A stretch of DNA of 64,000 nucleotides from Owenia fusiformis (GCA_903813345.2 CAIIXF020000012.1:3575318-3639317); one strand, 5' to 3'; shown: positions 11,701 to 24,063, counted from the stretch's first letter. Numbers and translations are program-made. The notes: generated from the letters alone by a model not told the origin.

Positions 11701-12005
11701 TCCATATGCAGTTCCCCAGTCCTATAATAATTGAGGATTGTCGTAAACATACCCGGATGTCGATCAAAATAAAATTCACCCCTTGAAGCAATGAAGTCAC
11801 TTTCTTCACGTGCTATGTCGTTGTTCAGATTTGCCAGTCTAGTTCCTGGAAATCGTTGTAAAGTGGAGCGAAGAACTTCATGTTTAACTCCCCCAACATT
11901 AATTGTGATTAAATCATACGAATCTACAGTTATATTAGTGTTCGGTCGTTCTTTTTCAATATCCCCTACAGGGAGTAACGTTTGAGTCACGTTTGAAGTT
12001 AACAT
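8792..12005 (-). pseudogene. Shaw/Kv3-like voltage-gated K+ channel with two in-frame stops
   Basis: Two exons: 12005-11457 (start Met, T1 tetramerisation domain with INVGGVKHE and FDRHPG) and 9769-8792 (S1-S6). The splice joins AAG|gtgaga to ttgcag|GTG in phase 0. The T1 zinc motif H-x5-C-x20-CC is present. The pore is intact, with TMTTVGYGDFYP, and S6 follows with a short acidic tail. Two in-frame stops interrupt it: TAA at 11664-11666 inside the zinc motif and TGA at 9242-9244 at the S4/S5 junction. Each replaces exactly one residue, with no frameshift. S4 keeps the R1, R3, R4, K5 and R6 positions but has Ala at R2. It is most simply a recent pseudogene; assembly error or recoding are alternatives. 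Confidence 0.8.
9856..11306. mobile_element. Long-inverted-repeat DNA element in the K+ channel intron
   Basis: The first and last roughly 285 bp are imperfect inverted copies (9856-about 10145 and about 11025-11306); the outer 80 bp are nearly identical. The ends begin GGCTTTGTATAAAAAACC and carry GTACCC-type repeats just inside. ATATTATTA flanks both sides (9847-9855, 11307-11315), a 9-bp target duplication suggesting a Mutator-like family. There is no transposase. The K+ channel intron would be only about 230 bp without it. A half copy of the CACTCCCCTC MITE lies inside, near 10465-10500. Confidence 0.8.
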
Positions 12006-14591
12006 TTTCGTTTTAGCTTGATTTAAACATCAACTAAAGAGCTGCTCCTGAAAAAGATGGAAATATTGCATCAATTAACTTGTTGTGCATGGAATTTTCT
12101 CGATTTTTAGCTCTTGCAAGATTTTCAGTTTTACCATTATCATCAATTCGACTGTAATAAACGTCCAGGCAATCAGCTAATCAGAACACAGTAATTTAAG
12201 TGTCCCAATGTTTACAAAAATTTGGCTGAACATTACATGTCACATTCTTAGAAAAGTTCATTTATCTAAAATATTACCAAAAACAGTTGACTTAGAAAAT
12301 TTGAAACGTGAATGTCCTCTTTTTATTCTCATGTTATTGGATAATCACATTTCTGATAGTTTAGTCTCAAATCACTTGCATCAATCAGATATCGCTACAT
12401 ATATCAAAATAGGAAATGTATAGGCATAGGCTACTAGTTTTAAATATATTACTTACCCTTAATATCAATCTACAAATTCTACCCCAACGTCAGAGCATTG
12501 TGCTATTAGTATAGCCCAACTAAATACAAAGTAGATATAGATAAGATCACATGTAAGAGGCTTAAGTCTAGGTTAGGTAAATAGTGCATTGAAGAAAACG
12601 TTTGACAATGTATGAGTAAATCAAATAGGGTTATCAAAGTATAACAACGTTCTACTGAATCATACCATTAAACCAGTGTATCCCAACAGTCATATGGAAC
12701 ACCTCTATGGATGAAGCTAGATGCTACTGAATTACATAAACTTGGTTTGTACATTCAATGTAACATTAATACTCTATAAGCCCATTGCATCAATGACAAA
12801 CCCATTGTATGCTGATGGTATACGTATTATTTTGGTATATTCAATCTTCAACGACTATCTACTATAAACTGCAATAGAATGTACAATTGCTTCTAAATCA
12901 TTATTCATAATTCACACATAGCTAGGCAAGGTGTGTCCGATTCCAGCCAATCGGAACAGAGTATGCACATAATGAACAGTGTGTGAAATATCATTCAAAC
13001 TTGCCAAGTGTGTATCCGCCAATCAGCTTAAATCATTTCAGTGTGTTAATTCATCGATATATGCATGAAAATGATTTTGCTGTGCATTTAATTTTTGATA
13101 AATGCACGGACTGAGCAGTATTATTCTTTAAAAAGGGCTAACAGCATATCATCCGTGTGTTCATTTTAGTCAGTGCAATGCTTTTCCAACTTAGTTTTCA
13201 TAATTGTAAATGGTGAACTGTTCTACTTCATCATTGACCAGAGCCATGTTTGAATTGCAATAAAGAATCGTGTAACATTCTATATTGGAAATATAAAAGC
13301 ATGGGTGTATGTACTATCCCATCTACATATTTTCATTATCAGAATCGGTTAGTATATGCACGATTCTTTATTCCTTAATTACGTCAACTATAAAGTAGTT
13401 TAATTCGATGAAAACTAAAAATATCGAAATCGACACCTCCCGCCCGCCATCTTTGATGCGAAGGGGACGGCCGTTACCTTCGCTTGATACTGACCAGTGA
13501 CAATGCAACTGTAAGTTATTGGCGTTTTCAATTAGTTCAATAGCATAGGAAGTTCTAGTTGGTCGATGACGTCATTTGTGATCTTTATAATAATGATAAT
13601 GAAATTAATGATTAAGATATGATCTTCTTTCTTGAAAGTCGATACCTCCTAAACACACCGGAATACCCTGATCGTTCTACCAAAGAAATTTAATCTAGGT
13701 GCTCTATTAAAAAATGCAGTTAATAAAAACAGAATCGAATAGGAACCTGTGGCCGCCATTTGTGACAACGGTATCTGAATTTACCGTTGTGAAGGTTATG
13801 GCAGAACTGGCGTTCGAAAGCTTTTAAAAGAACGGAAACCTTAGAATCGACGACTGTCACTGTGACATATATAGCTTGTTTATTAAATGGGTGTGTACCT
13901 CTTCATCAAGGTTAAAATTTTAGTAATGTTGAGGTTTTTCTAAAGGTTAGGACGTCTGGACATAGTGAGGAATAATCAGTATATACAGGGTGTTCACTTA
14001 CCCTTTGCATTCGTTTGACTTCACTTCTTAAAAGAGAGCTTCGTTTAACTAGACTCTGCATGCAGGGTAGTGTTCACTAAGTAATGACACTAAATCTCCC
14101 ATTTTGTCAAATTTTAAAGTTGTACTCAAACCATTTTCAAATAAACTCACAATTACATTTTTAAGATATGATGAAAATTTAGATTCCTTAAAGTTGTACC
14201 AGAACCAATTTCAGAATCTCTTATTATCATGTAATAACAAATAATAAAATATAATATAAATAATACAAATAGCACAAATAACACCCCTTTTGTTATTTTG
14301 AGTACGACGCTCAGGGAATTAAAAATCTACAATGAAATGTCGTATACCTCTTTTTACGTCGTATACTTTCAAAGAAAAATTTATTTCTCGGAATTCCTTG
14401 GGAAACTGAAGTGTCTGGATGATGTATAAAAAATGTATTGTTAATCTAATCAATATATCAAGATGACAGAATTAGAATTAAAGAAACTATGATGACTATG
14501 AAACTATGAGGTATCTCTGCATGGTATGGTCAATGTTTCTACGAAAAGGAAAGAACCGTATTCTGTCAAAACGTCGAAACGAGTGAGTACT
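12006..14591. other. Gene-free region with copies of dispersed elements
   Basis: No exon is supportable. About 12440-13510 matches the right half of the long-inverted-repeat element at 46090-47996: a CCGATTCCAGCCAATC word occurs at 12930-12955 and at 46540-46560. The stretch 13390-13505, with CCGCCATCTT and TTACCTTCGCTTGAT, matches 47880-47975. A 71-bp short repeat sits at 13999-14069. The rest is AT-rich and unremarkable. Confidence 0.5.
13999..14069. repeat. 71-bp repeat with inverted TACCCT ends, copy 1
   Basis: It starts TACCCTTTGCATTCG and ends TGCAGGGTA, with short inverted ends. The second copy is at 49190-49262, just upstream of the four-helix membrane protein gene. The two are close to identical over about 70 bp apart from a small insertion. 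No tRNA-like B box is present. Confidence 0.65.
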
Positions 14592-15199
14592 TGCAAATCA
14601 CCCGCCGAAAATACTAGATATAGTATAACCACTGGTGATCCGCTCGATTACGCTGGTTACCGAAACAGTTCGTTTTGGTAACAAAATGTCGGAACGTCGA
14701 AGGTACGATTTTTCTTTGTTCTTATTTCACGTGTTGTAGGCAGAATCCCCACGACGTCTTTTCTCACAAACGTATATCAGCATCATATGTTTCAGAAAAT
14801 GAACATGTTTGCGAAAAATAGCTCAGAAGACAACAGAATCGTCTATTTAATTCCTCACTTAAGTTACATAAACGGTTTGGGTTAAAAGTTCAGATCTTAA
14901 CTGTTTTTCGAAAAACCGTTTATGTAACTTAAGTGAGGAATTAAATCGACGATTCTGTTGTCTTCTGAACTATTTGTTCGCAAATATGTACATTTTCTTA
15001 AACATATGATACTGATACACGTTTGTGTTAAAAATGTCGTGGGAATTCTGCCTACAACGTGTGAATAAGGAAAAAAGGAAAATCGTACCTTCGATGTTCC
15101 GACATTTTGTTACCAAAACGAACCGTTTCGGTAACCAGCGTAATTGAGCGGATCACCAGTGGTTAAACAATATCTAGTATTTTCGGCGGGTGATTTGCA
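14592..15199. repeat. 608-bp near-perfect palindrome (fold-back element)
   Basis: The left arm (14592-about 14885) is the reverse complement of the right arm (about 14910-15199) with only scattered mismatches and small gaps. The ends read TGCAAATCACCCGCCGAAAA and its inverse. The centre, near 14896, is a short unpaired stretch around AGTTCAGATCTTAAC. There is no coding capacity, and I cannot see a clear target duplication. It is probably a fold-back transposon derivative. Confidence 0.8.
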
Positions 15200-16945
15200 G
15201 CCAAATTCGAAATAAAATTAAATAAGATTCGATTGGCCAAACTTAATGTTTTCCAAGAATGGGTGGCTAAACAACAAAAAAGCATTGAAGCAGAAACAGA
15301 TTACTTTTAAGTGAATATTATATTCACTGGGCATGGACCTAGAGTGCTGGATATCAATATTTGAAGAAATTTTAGACCCCTTGTTGTATAATCTTTTCAT
15401 GCAATAAAAATTAGAAAAAGAAGATCCCCTTTTGAGTATATAGGTTCAACATTTTGGAAAAATCTTGACATCATAATTTTTCGAATTGTTTGATTGCTAT
15501 TTTTATTATCCTCGAGAATTTAATTGAAAGATAACATATTGTGTTAATGAGACATGTCATATTTAAATTTATAAAGTACTCATGGCGAAAGATATGACCG
15601 TCTAGAATTACTTGCCATACTAAACCTGGTCCTTTGCCCAGTCTAGATGGATTTCCCGAGATGACGAAATCATCATCGGCTTCAAATTTGCAAAAGAAAA
15701 TGAATTGTTGACGGTTAGATATTATTAGTTACAATTATAGATGTATAAAGTAACGATTAAACACCCATTTACAGACATCCGTGTCGTATATCCTGCGAAA
15801 GGAAATAAGCATAAAGGATGACATCACAAACTGCTCTGATCGGCATACGTATAATTGCATCCTATGGCCTTTCTTCTTTTTTAAATGCATTGATTTATGA
15901 TTTTCGTAACGTTATTGTTGTTGTTTTTAAGTCAGAGATGCTTGGATGAGAAGTGGGTAGGCTAGTTGATTCTTTATATATTTTCTTCAATCGCGATAGG
16001 CTGAAATTGATGACTTTGTAAAAATCGCCATCCCCCATCCCCGTGTAAACCAATAGAAAATCCTGTATAGCGATACAAATCAAATAACAAATTATCTTAA
16101 TTTCGGTAACATTTAATTTGACAAAAATGAGGCGTTCTCAAAATCATCATTGTCTTTCAAAAATAAGATTTTTCGGAATAAGATTTTCAAAAGTTACTTT
16201 GAGGCTGATAAACTTGTTTGGCAACATATCAATTTAAAAACGTAAATGACAACATGCTTTTCTATATGAAGTTGTAAGAGGGATTCTCTTACAAAATGGA
16301 TATCCCGTAATCTAGTTTTCTTTAAACTGACGATTTCAAAATTGAATCACATTTAACACCGAATTCCTAAAGATTGTAAAATGAGAAAAAATAGGAAAAA
16401 ATTGAGACAATGGATTAAGCAACAAAGACTGAAGCACAATTTTTTATTTATGTAGGTAAAAGTATCTTTTAAAAGGCTAAGGTGAGAAGTTAGTTCCAAA
16501 ATCGGATTTGGTATTAATTACTAGTATTCCCTACTACCAAAATTGTGGATCAGCAGTGAGAGTGTATTGAACAATTATTCCTTTTGAGTGTATACTCTGA
16601 TACAAGAAGGTCCCTAGACAGGTTCGGGGGTTCAAGCACCCCCCCCCCCCCCCGTCAAAAGAAATATTTCGAACTAATTAATCTTTTCACCATTTTTGAT
16701 AAATTGTCAAATTTGAACTCCAACCCCACCCTCCCCCTTGTTTTTTGTTAAAAACGGGACTATCAAGGTTCTTCGAAGGTCGATCACTAATATGTACCTT
16801 TAAATAATTCCGATGATGTCATCAGAGTAATAATTATCAATTAGTTTACTATAGAGAATCCGATAGCGCAATCAATTCATTAACCAAGAATGTCTCACCT
16901 TGATTTTGATGAGTAAGTGATGAGTAAGTGATAAGATAAGTCTTG
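15200..16945. other. Gene-free AT-rich stretch
   Basis: I see no supportable gene. There is a run of C at about 16640-16654 and a pyrimidine-rich patch near 16720-16750. The lectin gene promoter may lie in the last few hundred bases, but I cannot pick out a TATA box or start site with confidence. Confidence 0.4.
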
Positions 16946-19900
16946 ATGTCTTCAGGGGTTTCGTATTATTTTGGAGTATTTCAAATACTTGCGAGTTTGT
17001 GTACAGAAAATGGTAAGTGTATTAGTGTATCGTATTGTTTGAATTTTATTACAAGAATATTGTGACATTTTAGAACAGTTTTTGTTCATATTTAGTTCAT
17101 TCTTCACATGGTTCCAGGGAATCTAAGAAATGGCATTTAAATATAATGCAGATATCCAGATCTGGACATATAATTTGTGAAAATTCAATCGTCTTGGAAG
17201 ATGGTTTATTTGAGATGATAATACCGAATTCATTGTCTAAATTGGTAGAATAGTGCTCCATATGTCATTCATCTCCTCCACATCTCTGGTTCTCAAGTCA
17301 CTCATAAATATCATTTTCATCCATCAAGGTATGACTGAAGGAATACACTGGTTAACAGTATGCATAAATATTAGGTTTCCCAAATTATCGATCTACCTTA
17401 TTTCATGCAATTGAAACTTTTAGAGTTTTCATTGTAACGACAATATACTGATTTTTTTAATGCACAACATTCCATATATTTGACCAAAAGTGTACAACAA
17501 TGGACTTTCATTTTAGTTTACGCAGCGGACTGGGTGGTTTACAACGGCTATGAATATGGGGTTTTCTACGAGGGTTATTCGTGGAGCGTTTCACAAGTAA
17601 ACTGTACCAATATGGGTGGATACCTCGCTAAACCTGAAACTGTCCTCGAAAGTAAGTTAAATCACATCTACACTTTGGTTTTAACGTATAAGGATCGATA
17701 TATTTTTACACTCCCCTCAATACGTTTGGCAACCGAAAGTCTTCATTTGACATGTTTGATAGTATATCAAAGCTTATAAGTTTGACCAATTTCGTTCAAA
17801 CTTAAGAAAAAATATTGGGGCTACCGTGCTATGTGAATGCTGTGTAAGCTACCAGACATATTTTGTGTAAAGAACTATGTGATAAATTCAAAGGAGGAAA
17901 TATCCCAGAATGCATTAATTGACCCACATCCTTGTAAATATTGACCTCTAGACATGTATCCTGGGTATTTCCCTCTTTTTGGAACCTGAAACTCTCTTGT
18001 CTCTTATAGATGACTTTGTCCGCACCTTAATCCATGCCGAGTCTGATTGGGTGTTCTGGTTTGGTGCAAACGACAATGACGTAGAAAATCAATGGAAATG
18101 GACAGATGGCGTCGTCATTGATTCAGCTGTGATTGATTTCTATCCTGGCGCAACAAGTAAGAAAAGGAATTACTTCAGTAGGGGCCGTTGATACAATACA
18201 ATTGTCCGTTTTGTCCGAACTCGTCCGCTCATGCCCCATGAAAATATTTTACTCTTTAGCTCCCTTGATGCCCCATCATGTCCCATTGGTGTACGGCTAG
18301 CTTTAGACACTGCTAGCTCGTGCGATAGATTATTGAAAGGATGCTATAGCAATTGTTCGTACGGTCGATTGAATATATGAAAAATATGTTTTTTTTCCTT
18401 TCTAATCTGTTTAAATGCCTTTTTTAGGTTTACACTCCTCTACATTAGTTTGACAAGCGGATAGCACATCAAACTTTGTCAGTGTCTGAATCTTAATTTT
18501 GTTTATTAATCACAATATTTTGGAAATTAACAAAAAAAGAAACGATGATTTTCTAGATCGCCAAACATAGACTGTCCTTTAAAAATGATTCAAAAGCGGG
18601 ATTCTGATTGCCAAACTTATGGAGGGGAGTGTACCATAACGACACCTTTGCAAAATGTGCGCACATACATACATATTAAGTCACTACACTTATTTTTGAA
18701 CGAATGTTGCAGCCTGTTGTACAAATCCCAAAAACCGGAACTGCTGCAGTACAACAAACATCCAACCCAACAATGGTGTGGGCACACTGACAGGCGATCC
18801 TCAGGTAAAACAATACACAAAGGCTCACTAGAGGGCCATTTTTATTTGATGATGATAAGTTCATCTTTGAATTCTGGGTTATTCCCCCTCTTAGGCTCAC
18901 CGTCATGAAATGTCGCCATTTTGTAACTGAAACGTGTCCACTGTCTATGATAGCTTGATTTCCCTTGCATTTATATTGTCACTTCTTGATATGAAGATAC
19001 ATTGACGGTCGTTAGCTTATCTTTTAAATGGTAGACCATAAGCGACGTTTAAACTCTGAATAAACACAATATTCATCCTTGGATGTGGCTTCTATATATT
19101 CTTGTCTTCACATCTTACATAAAGCGTCATTTGGGATAACAAGCATCCATGTTTAGATATAAACTATTTTTATAGAATTGTGTAGAACTACGACGAACAT
19201 GGACAGTGAACGGTGTACCTACGGTACAGGATAGACACTATTGGAACGATGAGATTTGTTCCTTGGAAACTATTTCTGGAGGAACATCGAATCGTGGATA
19301 TATTTGTGAACGACCTGCGACAGGTAATAAACAAGAGAGCGGTCGTAATTCAATTGAACCAAGCGTTCGTTTATTTGGCACGGAAGTGTTAATTAGCCAT
19401 CATTTCAATCTCCGAGCCTTTCGTCCAGTGCAATCCGTATCTACTTTAGGTAGTGAAGGTACGCAACGAACGAAATGAATTTTGAGTATGCCATCATTTA
19501 AAACTGATTAATTGTTCATGAGCATTAAATACTCAGATGTTCAATTATTTCATTTTAAGAGTAGTTGCGTTGTTGTCAATCATCAATTAGGGTTCACGAC
19601 CAAGGGTAAGATTGCCAAAATCAAATAAACTGGCATTCTGTCCACTGCCAAATACGCAGCCAAGTTTTCTAAGTCCATTCTCAAGATTGATACTCTAATT
19701 AGTTTGCCTAATTATATTTCTGATATTGTTTTAGTGACAAGTACAACACCAACCACACCAATGCCAATAACTACAACACCAACCACAACACCAACCACAC
19801 CAATGCCAATTACTACAACACCAACCACACCAATGCCAATAACTACAACACCAACCACAACACCAACCACACCAATGCCAATTACTACAACACCAACCAC

Positions 19901-22168
19901 ACCAATGTCAATAACTACAACACCAACCACAACACCAACCACACCAATGCCAATTACTACAACACCAACCACACCAATGCCAATAACTACAGCACCAACC
20001 ACAACACCAACCACACCAATGCCAATTACAACAACACCAACCACAGAAATACCAAGCAATACAACACCAACCACAACACCAACCACACCAATGCAACACA
20101 TAACAACTCGAAACACAACAGCGCCAACAGCAGCAAGGCCAACTTTAGTGATACCAACGGCATCAACATCACAAACATCAACAATGCTATCTATAACGAT
20201 TTCATCAACGACTACAGCTCCACCAAGGCCACCTATAATCCTGAGGGGGAGCCCATTAATACAGGGGCATAGCAAATTGAAGGGTAAGTTTGATTTTTTT
20301 TTAAAAACTTAAGCCCGTAGCCAGCTTTTGTCAAGGTTGGTTCAAGTTCCAAGGAGCTTCAAATTTGACAACTTTGGCCCAAAATCGCTTGAAAAGTACA
20401 CCCCTTCCCTTTGGAAACCAGAAATCCTCATTCGAAAGCCTTTCATAGACTGTTGGTGTTAGCATCCTTATTTTGCTACTTTATTACAATAGTTCGGATA
20501 TGTAACTTTTTGAACTTATTAAATCGTCAAACATTAAGACTTTACAAATAGGAACGTACGTTTGCAAAAGGTGGAGGGAAGTTAGCGCAACAGATTTTGG
20601 ACAGTCATATTTTGGATTTTGGCCATTTTCTGAGGATTTAAACAATTGCATATGTTAGGCCAATGCATTACCTCCAGGAAAAGCACTCTGAGAGATGATG
20701 AAATAATATCGACTTTGAGACAGGGTAGATGCAAACAACCCACCCACATGTTTTTTCTGAAATGTTTTCCTAATTTTCGACCCCTTCCATCCCTGCTTTT
20801 TCAATTTTTCTTGCATCAATATGTTGCATTTTGACACATAGTTAACCACTTTAAAGGGTGACGCATATCGTTTAGCAAATCGAACGCTCGTTTCTGGTGT
20901 TGCTCACCGTTTAGTATAAAAGGCCCGATCCCGGAATAATACTCAAGGGTTCACAGGCTCGAGGTCGTTGTGTCAACACCTCTAACTGTTATATAGCATA
21001 AGTATATTATAGATCGTCACATATTTATAAAACGGTGATTTTTATTTTGACAAATCAATTCCACATTTATGGGTGAAGTTTCAGGATCTTCTATTTGTGT
21101 ATAATAAGGAAAAATTGACATCTAAATTTCCCATAACGTAATAGCACACAGCTTGGTATATGAAATATCCTACAAATGAAACAAAGCAGTTCTAATAAAG
21201 GATTTATATTGGCTGTTGTACATATTCGTTGAACGCAATCACTCTATGGATAATGTTTTCAAAATCATTATGAACGGATTACTTTATCTCAAAGACAATT
21301 TCAATAAACTGGATTTTACAGAACTCCCCTTATTTCTTAAAAATTGACTGATCCAGTCGATTCGCCTGGAGCCGCCATATTGTTTTTATACGGGATGCTT
21401 ATCGGAACCCTTTAAAGGAATAATTGATTCCTTCAGGGGTTTTAAAGATACCCATTATGGGTGACCAAACTTAGCTGAAAGCAATGATTTTTCCTATGGG
21501 AAAATAACATGGGACATATTGTTTTCCACTTTATCTAAAAGGAATCATTTATTCCTTTTAAGGGATTAACTATGTGTCAAAATGCAACATATTGATGCAA
21601 GAAAAATTAAAAAAGCAGGGATGGAAGGGGTTGAAAATCAGGAAAACGTTTTAGAAAAAACATGTACCCTGTCTCAAAGTCGAAATAATTTTATCATCTC
21701 TAGAAGTGATTTTCCTGGAGGTAATGCATTCGCCTAACATATGCACCTGTTTAAATCCCCAGGAAATGGCCAAAATCAAAAATATGACTGTCCAAAATCT
21801 GTTGCACTAACTTCCCTCCTCCTTTATGATGGGGGATGTTGATATGTTTCAATAATTTCAGCTTCGCCAACAGCTGAAACATCCTTCAGGTTGCAAAATT
21901 TATGATGGGGGATGTATATGTTTCAATAATTTCAGCTTCACCAACAGCTGAAACATCCTTCAAGGAGTCCGACAAGAGGGTGTCAGCCATCTCTATTGGT
22001 GTTTTCGCAATGGTACTATTATTATCGGTTTTCATATGCATCGTATTGGTTGATATTTTGACAGTATGGAAAGACCTTAAAAGGATGCCGCTGGTGCGCA
22101 TGTTGAGAAGATATTGGGCGAGACCGAAAAGTCAGTCTTACGATGATGATGGATTTACTGGAATTTAG
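16946..22168 (+). CDS. Membrane-anchored C-type lectin with mucin-like stalk
   Basis: Seven exons: 16946-17012, 17517-17651, 18010-18156, 18713-18804, 19176-19323, 19735-20283 and 21936-22168, all with GT..AG borders and matching phases, giving about 456 residues. Exon 1 encodes a signal peptide (MSSGVSYYFGVFQILASLC). Exons 2-5 form one C-type lectin domain: WVFWFGANDNDVENQWKWTDG is the core, QPN lies in the long loop, WND sits in the second calcium-site strand, and the domain ends YICE. A CCTNPKNRNCC segment adds unusual paired cysteines before QPN. Exon 6 is a Thr/Pro stalk suited to O-glycosylation. Exon 7 encodes a membrane helix (about VFAMVLLLSVFICIVLV) and a short basic, then acidic tail. 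It probably binds glycans at the cell surface; the ligand is unknown. Confidence 0.8.
18431..18633. mobile_element. TA-flanked MITE, CACTCCCCTC family, copy in lectin intron
   Basis: The ends are inverted copies: TACACTCCTCTACATTAG at the left and the complement of TACACTCCCCTCCATAAG at the right, about 203 bp apart. A TA at each end suggests a Tc1/mariner-type MITE. A related full copy is at 51890-52068, with half copies near 17708 and 10465. Confidence 0.7.
19735..20095 (+). repeat. Coding Thr/Pro tandem repeats of the lectin stalk
   Basis: Alternating blocks encode TTPMPITTTPTTTP-type units, with a higher-order period of roughly 60-75 bp. The repeats are in frame and free of stops. Array length is likely to vary between individuals. 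Confidence 0.8.
20569..21823. mobile_element. Long-inverted-repeat element in the last lectin intron
   Basis: The left arm from AGGTGGAGGGAAGTTAG (20569) to about 20850 is the imperfect reverse complement of about 21563-21823, which ends CTAACTTCCCTCCTCCT. The arms are about 270 bp and the interior has no coding capacity. The same word TTGCAAAA lies just left of the element and again at 21891-21898. Confidence 0.75.
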
Positions 22169-23705
22169 AATCACCAAACAAATTATTTACTTGGATCCTT
22201 GCACAGTTGATTCTACGTGGATATATCATATAGAGTGAATGCTGCTGCGTGAGGGAACAGATGCTAAAAGTTAAGAAAAGCCATGCGATTGACAGACGTT
22301 ATCCGATATTTCTTGTATAGCAAGTTTGCGCGGTTTATTACCATCTTTACACTCAGTCTTCACTGAGTTCAGACGGGAGCCGAGAGAAGGAAGACAGTTT
22401 ATAACAGGATCCTTTATAGTTAACTTGTTTATAAATGACGGCTATTTTTTCCATTTCTCATTTATTCCATATATAATATATAAAAATACAATACAATATT
22501 ATTGCCTACGTTTTTCAACATTGTCGGCAATATACAAAACATATCAAACTGGAAATAATGGAAATACAAAAATAGATTAGGTACATAATATAGATAGTGA
22601 GAAATGTTAGAGGCTTTCGGGGGGGGGGGGGGTTGCTGCTGTTTTTAATAAAGAACAAGGAATTCAGGATGATGAGGATTCAGACATTGTGGTTCCACTT
22701 TCTTTTAACTTATAAATTAAAAGTAAGAGAGGGACTGACACAGCTGGATTGGAACATCCCTCTTCAAAGGACTTCAGTTATGCTTAAATGGAAAGAAGTA
22801 AAATACCCTTGGACCAGAGACATATAATATGTTTTATATGTCTCTGCTTGGACCAAGGAGACCGAGGTACACATAAGAAATTACTATTACATACTGCACA
22901 TGAGATGGAGAATGTGTCATTTTGGACAAATATATATTATAGAATTTACCTTCTGTACCTGTATGATGGTGTTCTTTTAGCTAGCCAAAATGTAAATAAC
23001 TCCATTTCAATGAGACTTACTATAAAGTAGAGCCATTGGCTTCCAAGAATGCGGCCATCGACAAAATCCATTTCAAAAAATCAAAAGATGACTGATCGAT
23101 TATTTTGGAAAGAAACTAACTCAAAAACATCTCTAATGATTAAGAATTTTAACCATTTTCTTAAAAATAGAAATGTTGAAAAGTGCGCTTTTAATTCTTT
23201 TGGCCGTCATTTTTGTATGAGACAGTTTTTTTCAAAAAAGCGTAGCTCTTTCATTTTTTAATATGTGTTAAAGAATATTTTCTGCAATTTTCAGATATTT
23301 GAATGATGCGCTTTCCCTTCTTTTGGCCATCATTTTTGTACGTGACGGTTTTTTCAAAAAAGCTTTGCTCTTTCATTTTTAATACATATTGTGTTTAAAG
23401 ATCTTTTGCTTTTCAGATATTTAGATGAGTCCTTTCACGTATTATTCCTTGAAGAAAATGTCTCAAAATTTTCATTTCACAGTTTTTTCTCAAACCTTAC
23501 GTTCTTCTGTTCTTTATATAGAATTTATAGTGATAATATAGCATAAAAAGAAAAGAAATGGTCAGATATTGCGTAAGTGCTTTAAGTACTATAGTAGGAT
23601 AAGATAGATCAAGTTAATGTTACACTGCTGTATTTCATTTTTATGTCTGTTCATGTTTCTGATGATGATTACAACAAAAAGATTAGTCATGGAATTCTTC
23701 CTCTA

Positions 23706-23868
23706 GACCTCCGAACGCAGGACTCCAGACAACATCCACTATGTTCCCTCCTTATCCACTATGTTCCTTCCTCCCCCCCCCCTGCCTGAGATCAGCTGAC
23801 AGTAATGCTGTAGAAGGAAGGAACGTAGTGTATGGTCTATGGTGTCTAGAGTCCTGCGTTCGGAGGAT
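23706..23868. mobile_element. 163-bp hairpin MITE
   Basis: CCTCCGAACGCAGGACTC at the left is exactly complementary to the right end, an 18-bp perfect inverted repeat. No open frame lies inside, and a clear target duplication is not visible. Confidence 0.7.
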
Positions 23869-23986
23869 ACCTTCTGGTCTGAATGACTATGCTTGTGGCT
23901 TGTGAATTTTATTTCACACTTTCGTCAATTTAGATGAGAATAAGATTCTAAGCAATAATATAATTTATCGAACTTATATGTTTTTT

Positions 23987-23992
23987 TTTATT
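23987..23992 (-). terminator. Candidate poly-A signal of RNF25
   Basis: AATAAA on the minus strand about 72 bases downstream of the RNF25 stop codon, in T-rich context. Confidence 0.4.
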
Positions 23993-24063
23993 AATTCATT
24001 TATCTCAACAGAGATGGTGGTGACATAATCAAACTTAAAAATAAAATTATACAACAATTTTTG

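Larger units (their letters stand above)
22169..24063. other. Intergenic region between the lectin gene and RNF25
   Basis: I see no gene. It contains a run of 14 G at 22619-22632, a hairpin AGAGACATATAA..TTATATGTCTCT at 22816-22844, an imperfect tandem duplication of about 145 bp (about 23190-23425, with GGCC(G/A)TCATTTTTGTA in each half) and a small hairpin MITE at 23706-23868. The lectin 3' UTR may reach an AATAAA near 22645. Confidence 0.5.

Noticed and set aside
12208-12423. Plus-strand open frame of 71 codons upstream of the K+ channel
   Set aside because: AT-rich, no recognisable motif, no splice partners, flanked by repeats.
19712-20275. Minus-strand frame of Val/Gly/Ile-rich repeats opposite the lectin stalk
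   Set aside because: It mirrors the Thr/Pro repeats of a well-supported exon; low-complexity shadow.
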